Positions 8,694 to 16,193 of a DNA stretch of 64,000 nucleotides are shown here, in pieces. The position numbers were made by a program, and so were the translations under genes. Position 1 is the stretch's first letter, and each line of letters starts with the position of its first letter. The notes under the pieces are model-generated. The model searched no databases. It had not been told where the DNA came from and was given only the letters and a program-made list of their open reading frames with translations. Origin of the DNA: Roseiarcus sp963776665 (lineage in GTDB: Bacteria > Pseudomonadota > Alphaproteobacteria > Rhizobiales > Beijerinckiaceae). The DNA lies in assembly GCA_963776665.1 (NCBI GenBank), contig CAVZNQ010000022.1, positions 26,822-90,821 on the forward strand, read 5' to 3'.

Positions 8694-9884
8694 TCAGAGC
8701 CCCAGGATCGCTTTGGCGATGATGCTGCGCTGGATTTCGTTCGATCCGCCGTAGATCGAGACCTTCCGAGTGTTAAAATAGGTCGGGGCGAGCGGGCCCG
8801 CCCAGTCCAAGCCGATAGGAGGCTCGTTGCTCATGGCGTCCGGCTCCTGATAGGGCAGGGCGTAGGGCCCGACGACCTCCATCAGGAGATCGGTCGTCGC
8901 TTGCTGGATCTCCGAACCCTTGATCTTCAGCACGGAGGAGGCGGGATCGGGTTTGCCGGCTGTGCGGCGGTTGGAAATGACGCGCATCTGCGTCACTTCG
9001 AGCGCCTTGAGCTCGACCTCGACCTCGGCCAGCTTGGCGCGGAAGAACGGGTCTTCGATCTTTGGCCCTGAGCCGTAGACCGGGATCGACGCAAGCTCGC
9101 GCACCCGATCGAGCCGCGCCTTCGACAGGCCGACGCGGGCGATGCCGTTGCGTTCGTTGGCGAGCAGGAACTTGGCGTAATCCCAGCCCTTGTTCTCTTC
9201 GCCGACGATCGCATCGGCGGGAACGCGCACGTCGTCGAGGAAGACTTCGTTGACCTCATGCCCGCCGTCGATGGTCTGGATCGGCTTGACCGTGATCCCC
9301 GGCGATTTCATGTCGACGAGGAAGAACGAGATGCCCTCCTGCTTTTTCGCCTGCGGGTTGGTGCGGGCGAGGACGAAAATCCAGTCGGCGTACTGGGCCA
9401 TGGTGGTCCAGGTCTTCTGGCCCGATATCACCCAACCGTCTGCGTCGCGCCGCGCGGTCGTCCTCAGGCTCGCGAGGTCCGATCCCGCGCCGGGCTCGGA
9501 GAAACCCTGACACCACCAGTCGCGCAGATCGACGATGCGCGGCAGGAAGCGCTCCTTCTGCTTCTCGGAACCGAAGGTGTAGATGACCGGCCCGACCATG
9601 CTGACGCCGAACGCCACCAGTTCTGGCGCGTTGCCGCGCTGCGTCTCGTCGAGAAAGATCGAGAGCTCGATTGGGCTCCAGCCCGTGCCGCCCCAAGCGG
9701 GGGGCCAGTGCGGCGCCGCCCAGCCCTTGGCGGCGAGAATGCGCGTCCAGCGCACATAGTCGTCCTTGCTAAGGCGCCGGCCGGCGACGGTTTTCTCCCG
9801 GATCGAGGCCGGCAGGTTGTCGCGCACGAACTCCCGAACTTCGGAGCGAAACGCGAGTTCCTCCTCGGTCAATCGAAGATCCAT
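8694..9884 (-). CDS. Acyl-CoA dehydrogenase (PimC-like large subunit)
   Basis: This 396-residue acyl-CoA dehydrogenase is the first gene of the six-gene minus-strand operon. It has HWPPAWGGTGWSPIE, the FAD/substrate segment WWCQGFSEPGAGSDLASLRT, WVISGQKTWTT and the C-terminal IYGGSNEIQRSIIAKAILGL. These features fit the large subunit (PimC type) that partners the next gene. ATG 9884 follows a purine-rich GGAGG-like site on the minus strand. About 157 bases without a gene separate it from the NRPS-like gene. Confidence 0.9.
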   Translation of the reverse strand: MDLRLTEEELAFRSEVREFVRDNLPASIREKTVAGRRLSKDDYVRWTRILAAKGWAAPHWPPAWGGTGWSPIELSIFLDETQRGNAPELVAFGVSMVGPVIYTFGSEKQKERFLPRIVDLRDWWCQGFSEPGAGSDLASLRTTARRDADGWVISGQKTWTTMAQYADWIFVLARTNPQAKKQEGISFFLVDMKSPGITVKPIQTIDGGHEVNEVFLDDVRVPADAIVGEENKGWDYAKFLLANERNGIARVGLSKARLDRVRELASIPVYGSGPKIEDPFFRAKLAEVEVELKALEVTQMRVISNRRTAGKPDPASSVLKIKGSEIQQATTDLLMEVVGPYALPYQEPDAMSNEPPIGLDWAGPLAPTYFNTRKVSIYGGSNEIQRSIIAKAILGL

Positions 9885-10041
9885 GGGGTGGCCTCCCGCT
9901 CGGCTGAATGCTCGAAGCGCCGCCCCGGGCGTGGGGCTTTCACGCTTTGAAACGCAATGTCATGCCTCAGCGCGGCGGCGTCAATACGGAACGACAGGCG
10001 CGGTCGCGTCTGACGCGGCCCCCTCGGACCGGCGCCGATCG

Positions 10042-13000
10042 TCAACGTCGCGTCGCGACCGTCTCTTTTTCGGGCCGGAAACAGGAGCGCAGGAAGTCAT
10101 GCATGCGCGTCGCTCTGCGGGTGACTTTGATCTTGGCGGGAACCGGCCCTACGCCAAGCCCGGTCAACGCGTGCGCCCACTCCTGGAACAGATCGAGCCC
10201 GAGCTCGAAATTACCGGCAGCCTCCGGCGCATGAAGCCAGACGTTCACGACCGAAACGTCTCCCGGCGCGATCGCCGGAAGGGGCGCGGCGTCGATGAAA
10301 CGGGGCCCATGAGTGGCGCCCGCGCAGGTCCAGAAGCCGCCGAGACGGAGGTTCGCATGCTCGACGCCGACCGGAGCGTTCCCGACGTTCTTGACCCGCA
10401 CTTCGAGGCGCAGGCGGGCGCCGGGCTGCGCACGCCGCGGCGCATTGGCGACAGCGAGTTCGAAGGCGCATTCTGTGAGCGGGGCGAAGGGGCGGGATCG
10501 ATCGAGTGCCTGCGCACAACTTCGCGTCAATTCGCCGGCGAGCGCTCCCGTGTTGTCCAGAAAGACATCATGTTCGCCATCGATCTCCGCGAGGGTGAAA
10601 CGGCCGAACATCCGCCGCCAGGCGGGCTCGGGATTGGAAGGGGCGAATTTGGGATGGTATGTGCTCTCCCTCCCATAGATGAGCAGAACATCGCCCGGAT
10701 AAGATGCCGGCTCCATGACCCATTCGAGCAAAATGAGCAGCGGCAGATGACGGTTGCGCCGCATGAGATGCTGAGCCATCGGCAAGGCGATTTTGCAGCC
10801 GTCGCAATGGGCCAGGAGAAACAACGGCCCGCGCGGATAAACTTGCTCGAGGTCCTTGATGTAGCGGAGCGCCAGGGCCTGGATCATGTCCTCGTCGCAA
10901 TCGGGCAGGAAATATGTCGAGCGAAACGCGTAAACCGGCTGCTCGGGTCCCAGGGCCGCGGCGAGATTTTCGAACTCGTATTCCGCATTGACCACGCAGA
11001 AAAGCGGCGGCAGCGAGCCTTCCCGGTTCGCGCCGAACATCAGGCGATCGTCGGAGACGCGCTCGCCGCTCCAACCTTCGACATAGGTGAGAAAGTGGCG
11101 GCGAAAGTCCTGAGGCAGCGGCCAGGCGGCCGCCGCCTGATCCTGCGCCGCCGCGGCTGAAGCCCCTTCGACAAGGCGAAGAAGATTGTTGAACGTCGGA
11201 AGAGCGAAAAAATCACGAAGCGCGAATTGGCGTTTGAACCGCTTGTCGACGCTGATCAATAGGGCGGCGGCGCGAAGGGAATCGCCGCCGCAATCGAAAA
11301 AGTTGTCGTCCCGGCCGAAATCGTCGCCGCAATCGGAAAAGTTGTGGTCATTGGCGCCAAATCCGCGCGCGAGGTTCAGCGCCTCGCGCCAAAGCACAGC
11401 CAGGATCTCTTCGTCGACCCTCTCCGGCGGGCGGGACGCGGTTTCCGCGTTTGATTCCGCGCCAGCCTTCGCCGCCCGTTCTGCAAGCGCCCTGCGGTCG
11501 ACTTTGCCGGTGGCGGTGAGCGGCCACTCTCCGGATCGAACCGGCAGCAAGACCGCGGGCGCAAGACCGTAGCGGCGCACAAGCGCGTTGCGTATCCAGT
11601 CGGTCGAAACGCTATCGAGAACTTCGCCCTCGGAGATCGCGACGGCCACGCCGAGGCCGTCGGTTGCGTCGGCGCCGCCGCGAAACACGAATGACACGGT
11701 TTGCCGGCCAACGTCCGCGTCGCTTTGCAGGCAGGCGTCGATGTCGTCGAGCGAGAATTTTCGCCCCGCCACCACCAGGGTTTGCTTTGCGCGGCCGCGA
11801 AACGAAAAGCCGCCGTCCTCGATCGCGCCCAGGTCTCCCGTTTTGTACCAGCCGTCGGCGGTCATGCAGTCGCGGCTCAGTTCCGGCTCTTTCCAGTAGC
11901 CGGCAAACAGCGTCTGCGGTGCGAAAGCCTCAACGTGTCCCGCCTCGCCCTCACCGAGCGTCGTGCCGTCGTCGCCGACAATCCGCAGTGAGACGCCTGC
12001 GGCCGCGCCTCCGAGGATCGGCGCGCCCGCCTCATCCAGCGGACAAGTGGAGGGGTCCGCGCCGGCAAGCAGGGAACTGGTCTCGGTCGTCCCATAGCCA
12101 GCGCGCAGCACGTCCACGGCGCCGTTGCGCCGCAGCAAGGCGTCGAAGCGGGTCGAGACCAGCCGCGTCACGGTTTCACCCCCAAGTCCGACCATCTTGA
12201 TGGAGCTGAGATCGAAACTGCGTTTCTCGTTCGCCGCGTCTTCGACCAGACGCGCGGCGGTGGAATTGGTCATCTGCACAATCGTGACGGCGAATCGCTC
12301 GATCGCCTCGAAGATCGCCAGCGGTCGGATGGTGAGCGTTCGCGGGTGCAGCTGAGTGACGCTCGCCTGATTCGGGAACAAAGCGCGCAGCCCGCTGACG
12401 CCTTCGAACGGGAAGACGTTGAGGACATGGGCCTTCAGTGACGGCAGCGAATAGTTTTGCGAGAAAAAACGATTCAGGACGGCCCGCCGGTCGAGCATCA
12501 CGAACTTCACCGTCCCGGTCGAACCCGAGGTCGGGAGCAAACAGATAATGTCCGGCTCTTCGTCAGGATTCAGCGCTTCATTTTCGCCCGCGTCGGCTTC
12601 GCCTGAGAGCGACGAAAGGCGGAGGATCGGCGCATCGGGCAGCAGAGCCGTGAGCCGGCCGAGGTCGGGCGTCGGCGCGTCGGCGATAAGCGCCGGGCGT
12701 TCCAGACGCGCGGCCAATTTCGTGAGCTCTTCAGCCGTGGCGACGTGGGCGACGCCGCTGAGAGGCATCGGGGTCGCGCCTACGCGCAGCGACGCCCAGA
12801 AACTCGGGACGAAGTCGAGAAGATCGCCGAGCAGCATTACGGTCTGGCTGCCGGGACCGACCCCGAGCCGGCGCAATCGGGCGGCGATGTCCCCGGATCG
12901 CCGCCAGGCTTCAGCAAAAGTCTGCTCCCTCAGCGTTCCGTCGGATTGGAAGCTGCGCATGAGCCCGTCCGGCGCCTCTGCGACGCGACGGGCGATATTC

Positions 13001-13092
13001 TCCATCACCGTAGGCGCGGAGCCGTCCATGAGCCTGCGCGGCGGGCCATGGATGACCGCGCGTTCGATTTCCGCGTCAAGCTGCAGCGTCAT
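10042..13092 (-). CDS. NRPS-like protein: adenylation, carrier, thioesterase, Ig-like tail
   Basis: This 1016-residue protein has no condensation domain. The adenylation domain spans about 30-540, with A3 PTSGSTGTVKFVM (187-199), A5 GYGTTETS (332-339), A7 GWYKTGD (414-420), A8 around 433-453 and the A10 lysine in LTATGKVDR (K530). A carrier domain follows, with the phosphopantetheine Ser605 in DNFFDCGGDSL. Immediately before it lies a 13-residue imperfect copy (582-594) lacking the Ser. The alpha/beta-hydrolase thioesterase (about 690-865) has AHCDG where GxSxG is usual, so Cys763 replaces Ser; GEHDVFL supplies the likely catalytic His841. Residues 880-990 look like a beta-sandwich (Ig-like) domain. 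It overlaps the HExxH gene by 17 bases and probably acts in the same pathway. The adenylated substrate is unknown. Confidence 0.88.
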   Translation of the reverse strand: MTLQLDAEIERAVIHGPPRRLMDGSAPTVMENIARRVAEAPDGLMRSFQSDGTLREQTFAEAWRRSGDIAARLRRLGVGPGSQTVMLLGDLLDFVPSFWASLRVGATPMPLSGVAHVATAEELTKLAARLERPALIADAPTPDLGRLTALLPDAPILRLSSLSGEADAGENEALNPDEEPDIICLLPTSGSTGTVKFVMLDRRAVLNRFFSQNYSLPSLKAHVLNVFPFEGVSGLRALFPNQASVTQLHPRTLTIRPLAIFEAIERFAVTIVQMTNSTAARLVEDAANEKRSFDLSSIKMVGLGGETVTRLVSTRFDALLRRNGAVDVLRAGYGTTETSSLLAGADPSTCPLDEAGAPILGGAAAGVSLRIVGDDGTTLGEGEAGHVEAFAPQTLFAGYWKEPELSRDCMTADGWYKTGDLGAIEDGGFSFRGRAKQTLVVAGRKFSLDDIDACLQSDADVGRQTVSFVFRGGADATDGLGVAVAISEGEVLDSVSTDWIRNALVRRYGLAPAVLLPVRSGEWPLTATGKVDRRALAERAAKAGAESNAETASRPPERVDEEILAVLWREALNLARGFGANDHNFSDCGDDFGRDDNFFDCGGDSLRAAALLISVDKRFKRQFALRDFFALPTFNNLLRLVEGASAAAAQDQAAAAWPLPQDFRRHFLTYVEGWSGERVSDDRLMFGANREGSLPPLFCVVNAEYEFENLAAALGPEQPVYAFRSTYFLPDCDEDMIQALALRYIKDLEQVYPRGPLFLLAHCDGCKIALPMAQHLMRRNRHLPLLILLEWVMEPASYPGDVLLIYGRESTYHPKFAPSNPEPAWRRMFGRFTLAEIDGEHDVFLDNTGALAGELTRSCAQALDRSRPFAPLTECAFELAVANAPRRAQPGARLRLEVRVKNVGNAPVGVEHANLRLGGFWTCAGATHGPRFIDAAPLPAIAPGDVSVVNVWLHAPEAAGNFELGLDLFQEWAHALTGLGVGPVPAKIKVTRRATRMHDFLRSCFRPEKETVATRR

Positions 13093-14122
13093 GGGACATG
13101 TAATCGACAGACGAGCGCAATATCTTCTCTCCCAGCGGAGTCAAACTGGCCTTGTCGGCGATCAGCCGGGCGCCGTCGCCGAACCGGCTGGCCAACTGCG
13201 CCATCCTCTTTTCGATCGCGCGCGGGTCGAAGCCGCCCAGGCTCCGAGGGCGGCGCTCGAGCAAACGGTGATAAAAGAGGTGCAACCGCGCGCAAACGAA
13301 CGTTGCGTGAAAGACGCCATCCATCGGGCGCGGATCAGGACGCAGGGGTGAGGCGAAGCGCTCCGAATCGGTATTGCGGACGAGCCGCTCGTCGGCCGCA
13401 TAGCCGAACAGCAGCGTATGCGCGCCTTCGTGAACAAGCCCGTCGGCGATTTCGAGTGGCGTTCGATGAATTTCGGAATTCAATGTGACTGCGCCCCAAA
13501 GGGTAAGGGAAGTCACGCCACCGAACGACAGCGCAGGGGTCAAGGGCGCGGAACCGATCACCAGCACGATCAGCGCCCGGATTTCAGCCGCGAGCGCGGC
13601 GTCGGTCAGTTCCAGGAGCGAAAAAGCGTCCGCGACCCCGGCGACGAAGGCGGGCCATTGCGCGGCGTCGGGCGGCCCGAAAATCGCCCCTCTCTCGCCG
13701 GCGTTCAACAGCCGCACGAAGCGAGCGGCGTCCTCGCCGAGCGCCTCGGCGGTGAGCGGAGCGACGTCGAGGGTCGGCGTGTCCGTGACGGCCGCGGCAA
13801 TTAGCCGCCAAAGACGGGCGGCCTCGTCCAGGCGATTCGCCTTCAAGGCGAAAACGAGCTCAAAATATGTCGCGAAAACCGATGGCTTCACCCGATGCGC
13901 CACAATCTGCCCGACCAATGGCTCAAGTTCTCTGTCTTCAATACTGAGCGTCAAGGCTGTCCGGTTGAAGATATGCGCAAGGCTTGACGCCAGCTTGGTC
14001 CGCATCCTGCGGTCGAGATCTAGGACCATGCCTTCGTTTTGCGGAAGAAAGGGCTCCATGGATCGGGATGACGGGCGCGCAATCAACGGAGCCTCAACGT
14101 AAGTTCGTCGCAATTTGGTCAC
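13076..14122 (-). CDS. HExxH-motif putative peptide beta-hydroxylase
   Basis: This 348-residue protein has HEGAH at residues 231-235 in the context DGLVHEGAHTLLFGY, followed by RPDPRPMDGVFHATFVCARL at 261-280. This pairing is characteristic of the HExxH modification-protein family (mod_HExxH), members of which are alpha-ketoglutarate-dependent peptide beta-hydroxylases acting on RiPP precursors. It is therefore unlikely to be a protease despite the zinc-protease-like motif. Start is GTG 14122; ATG at 14059 (residue 22) is an alternative. It is transcribed away from the precursor-like gene array across a shared intergenic region and overlaps the NRPS-like gene. The target peptide is inferred to be one or more products of the array. 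Confidence 0.8.
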   Translation of the reverse strand: MTKLRRTYVEAPLIARPSSRSMEPFLPQNEGMVLDLDRRMRTKLASSLAHIFNRTALTLSIEDRELEPLVGQIVAHRVKPSVFATYFELVFALKANRLDEAARLWRLIAAAVTDTPTLDVAPLTAEALGEDAARFVRLLNAGERGAIFGPPDAAQWPAFVAGVADAFSLLELTDAALAAEIRALIVLVIGSAPLTPALSFGGVTSLTLWGAVTLNSEIHRTPLEIADGLVHEGAHTLLFGYAADERLVRNTDSERFASPLRPDPRPMDGVFHATFVCARLHLFYHRLLERRPRSLGGFDPRAIEKRMAQLASRFGDGARLIADKASLTPLGEKILRSSVDYMSHDAAA

Positions 14123-14353
14123 ATGTCTTTACAATTGCCCTTGGGTCACGTAAACGGATTTTTCGCGAATCACAACTCGGGACGTGTGGCTTATCGAGCG
14201 CTCCGGCAGGACAGATATCCCAGGGGAGCATGGGACGAATTTTCTGGGTGAGGGTCGTCAAGAGGACGCCCCATTTGAAGTCAGCCGCGCGTGCCGGCGG
14301 GGTGGCGTAGAGCGTATTGGCGTTAACAATTTCTATTGGAGGGGAGAATCCAA
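14123..14353. promoter_or_regulatory. Divergent promoter region between peptide array and modification genes
   Basis: These 231 bases separate the minus-strand enzyme genes from the plus-strand precursor-like genes and are clearly richer in A/T than the flanking coding DNA. The segment must hold the promoters for both directions. No exact -35/-10 pair or operator could be assigned with confidence. Its right third (14291-14353) is repeated upstream of the second precursor gene. Confidence 0.5.
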
Positions 14354-14598
14354 ATGGCGGAATTGCTGAATAAAAATGCGGCGCTCGGTGGCGGCGAGGG
14401 TCCTGAAATGGGGAGATGAGCCAGGCTGACTCGCTCTGGCGTCGCCGAACTTTTCACATCCTCTGAGATCCGAATTTCGGCGAGCCAAAGATTGGATCAG
14501 GCGGGACCTTCAAAACCCCAAGTCCTACCCGGCATTGTGCGTGCTGGCTGGCGTAGACGCGTATTTGCGTAACATTGCCCATAGAATGGAGAATCCAA
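14291..14598 (+). repeat. Repeated 5' leader upstream of precursor genes 1 and 2
   Basis: Copy A (14291-14353) and copy B (14541-14598) align along their length: GTGCCGG / GTGCTGG, GGCGTAGAGCGTATTGGCG / GGCGTAGACGCGTATTTGCG, TTAACAATT / TAACATTG, and the identical ribosome-binding block GAGAATCCAAATGGC. The AGA-rich RBS followed by CCAA(A)TG recurs, less exactly, before precursors 3 (GGAGAGACCAA) and 5 (GGAGAAATCCAA). The array has evidently grown by duplication of leader-plus-gene units. Confidence 0.7.
14354..14419 (+). CDS. Precursor-like small peptide 1 (GEGP motif)
   Basis: This is a 21-residue open frame, ATG 14354 to TGA 14419, with a strong ribosome site (GGAGGGGAGAATCCAA) just upstream. 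The peptide reads MAELLNKNAA then LGGGEGPEMGR. It shares the element L-N-K-x(n)-GEGP with the three longer precursor-like genes and ALGGGEGP with peptide 2. No known family is recognised. The shared leader, shared motif and position opposite an HExxH peptide-hydroxylase gene argue that it is a real RiPP-type precursor rather than chance. It could also be a decayed copy. Confidence 0.6.
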   Translation: MAELLNKNAALGGGEGPEMGR

Positions 14599-14727
14599 AT
14601 GGCTGAGAATGCGATCTTCGGTGGAGAAGGTATGGAGGATATGATCGGCGAGGGCGTGGAGTACGCGCTCGGCGGAGGGGAAGGCCCCGACAACGCACTC
14701 ATCGGTGAAGGCCCCGAGCCGGTCTAG
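14599..14727 (+). CDS. Precursor-like small peptide 2 (Gly/Glu-rich GEG repeats)
   Basis: This is a 42-residue open frame, ATG 14599 to TAG 14727, preceded by the same GGAGAATCCAA site as peptide 1. The sequence is very rich in Gly and Glu, with a repeated G-E-G unit: FGGEGMED, IGEGVEY, ALGGGEGPDNA and the C-terminus LIGEGPEPV. The last unit aligns with the C-terminal GEGP motif of the other array members. There is no signal peptide and no Cys, so lanthionine-type chemistry is excluded. Acidic Asp/Asn/Glu residues flanking the repeats are plausible hydroxylation targets. Function unknown. Confidence 0.65.
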   Translation: MAENAIFGGEGMEDMIGEGVEYALGGGEGPDNALIGEGPEPV

Positions 14728-14861
14728 ATCGGATGGCCGCCCACCAAAGAGGGGGGCCAGTCCTAGAGAGTGGATGGCCCCCCGCCATGCGACCAGCACC
14801 TGCCGGCGACGTACCGTTACGGCGAAATTGCTTACCTTTCGTATAACAGCGGAGAGACCAA

Positions 14862-15038
14862 ATGACTGAGCTTCGGGATCAAAAGACCGCGACTTCCAAG
14901 TTGACAGACCTCGACGACGCGGAACTGCTCGGGTTCGAATGGCTCGAGCCGGAGTGCGACGAAGAGGTCCGGGCCGAACAGGTCGCCCTTGCCTTCAACA
15001 AAAGAGGGATATTGGGCGAAGGTCCGAACCCGAGCTGA
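14862..15038 (+). CDS. Precursor-like peptide 3, leader plus GEGP, no S74 domain
   Basis: This is a 58-residue protein, ATG 14862 to TGA 15038. It has an acidic leader-like element TDLDDAELLGFE (residues 15-26), shared almost exactly with precursors 4 and 5, then VALAFNKRGILGEGPNPS at the C-terminus. It stops at a Ser that aligns with the Ser of the SDRRLK motif in precursors 4 and 5. It therefore looks like the released N-terminal portion of those longer proteins, made directly. It contains one Cys (residue 32). No family is recognised outside this locus. Confidence 0.75.
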   Translation: MTELRDQKTATSKLTDLDDAELLGFEWLEPECDEEVRAEQVALAFNKRGILGEGPNPS

Positions 15039-15121
15039 CGTTCGATCGCGGAGAAGTCGGACTGGGTCGGCCGCGCAGGCCGCACCGCATTCCTGATTTT
15101 CGGATCGGAGAGGGAGCACAA

Positions 15122-15578
15122 ATGAATCAACTTCAGAATCAAAAAGCGACGACGCCCCGAATCGGCGGACCTGGACGATGCTGAGCTTCTCGGGTTCGAA
15201 CATATCGATTTTGCGCCTGTCGCTTCGACTTCGGCCGAAGACGCCGTCGCGCTTGCGCTCAACAAGCGAGGCGACAATGGCGAAGGGCCTCCCATCATCT
15301 CCGATCGTCGTCTGAAGACGCATGTGAAGTGCGTCGGGGACGCTGCTCACGGGGTGAGTTTGTACAGTTTCCGCTACATCGGCGAGGATCGCGAATTCCT
15401 CGGCGTCATTGCGCAGGAGTTGCTTGCCGACGAGCGCCATCGTCTCGCAGTCGAAGCAACCTCAGACGGATACTATCGCGTCCACTACCCGAAGCTGGGC
15501 CTTGCGAACCTCGGGACGAACGATATGCTCGCCGCCGGCGAACGCGCCGCGCGTCGGGCCGGCGCCTTGGCGAGCTGA
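15122..15578 (+). pseudogene. Precursor-like protein 4 with peptidase S74-like domain, frameshifted
   Basis: Reading from ATG 15122 gives MNQLQNQKATT and then a stop. Removing one C from the CCCC run at 15155-15158 restores a 151-residue protein closely similar to precursor 5: SADLDDAELLGFEHI, ALALNKRGDNGEGPPIIS, then SDRRLKTHVK (Ser60) and a peptidase S74-like domain ending in DGYYRVHYPKLGL and a helical tail. Apart from the one-base lesion the frame is well preserved, so the shift is recent, a phase-variable homopolymer, or a sequence error. The corrected N-terminal part before Ser60 would be 59 residues. Confidence 0.75.
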
Positions 15579-15689
15579 ACCGGCCCCGGGAGTCAAAGTG
15601 GGTCCGGAAAGCGCGCGTCCCCGGCTGGCAAGATCGGCCGGGCTTATGAAGCTCAACTCTAACCTTGGCGGCGAAGCGGAGAAATCCAA

Positions 15690-16139
15690 ATGACTCAACT
15701 TCAGAATCAACAAGCGATCACGGCCGAATCGGCGGATTTGGACGATGCTGAGCTTCTCGGGTTCGAGCACATCGCGGCTGCGCCTGCCGCTTCGACTTCG
15801 GCCGAAGACGCCGTCGCGCTCGCCCTTAATAAGCGGGGCGAGCCGGGCGAGGGTGTTCCGTCCGATCGTCGTTTGAAGACGGATGTCAAGCGCACAGGTG
15901 AGGCGGCCCACGGGGTGAGTTTGTACACTTTCCGCTACCTCGGCGAGGATCGCCAGTTCCGGGGCGTCATGGCGCAGGAGCTGCTTGCCGACGAGCGCAA
16001 TCGAGGCGCGGTCGAGCTGGGCGCGGACGGCTACTATCGCGTGGACTACGCCGGGCTGGGCCTTGCAAGGCTTGCGACCGAGGAAATGCGCGCCGCCGGC
16101 GAGCGCGCCGCTCGTCGAGCCCGGGCCCTGGCGCACTGA
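15690..16139 (+). CDS. Precursor-like protein 5: leader, GEG motif, peptidase S74-like domain
   Basis: This is a 149-residue intact protein, ATG 15690, with RBS GGAGAAATCCAA. Residues 1-57 match the small precursors: LDDAELLGFEH at 17-27, LALNKRGEPGEGVP at 44-57. Residues 58-63 are SDRRLK, the self-cleavage motif of peptidase S74 (the intramolecular chaperone of phage tail fibres and MYRF), in which the chain is cut just before the Ser. The rest of an S74-like fold follows: GVSLYTFRYLGEDR, GVMAQELLADE, DGYYRVDYAGLGL and a C-terminal helix. Self-cleavage would free a 57-residue peptide. S74 domains usually trimerise; no phage genes are nearby. The role is inferred. Confidence 0.8.
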   Translation: MTQLQNQQAITAESADLDDAELLGFEHIAAAPAASTSAEDAVALALNKRGEPGEGVPSDRRLKTDVKRTGEAAHGVSLYTFRYLGEDRQFRGVMAQELLADERNRGAVELGADGYYRVDYAGLGLARLATEEMRAAGERAARRARALAH

Positions 16140-16193
16140 TCGGGGCTCAGGATTGACGGGTCGAGGACGCCGGTCTCCGGCCACGGGGACGGT

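Noticed and set aside
14184..14310. Possible extra precursor (NFLGEGRQED) before peptide 1
   Set aside because: No good ribosome site or ending, and only a short GEG match; may be coincidental or decayed.
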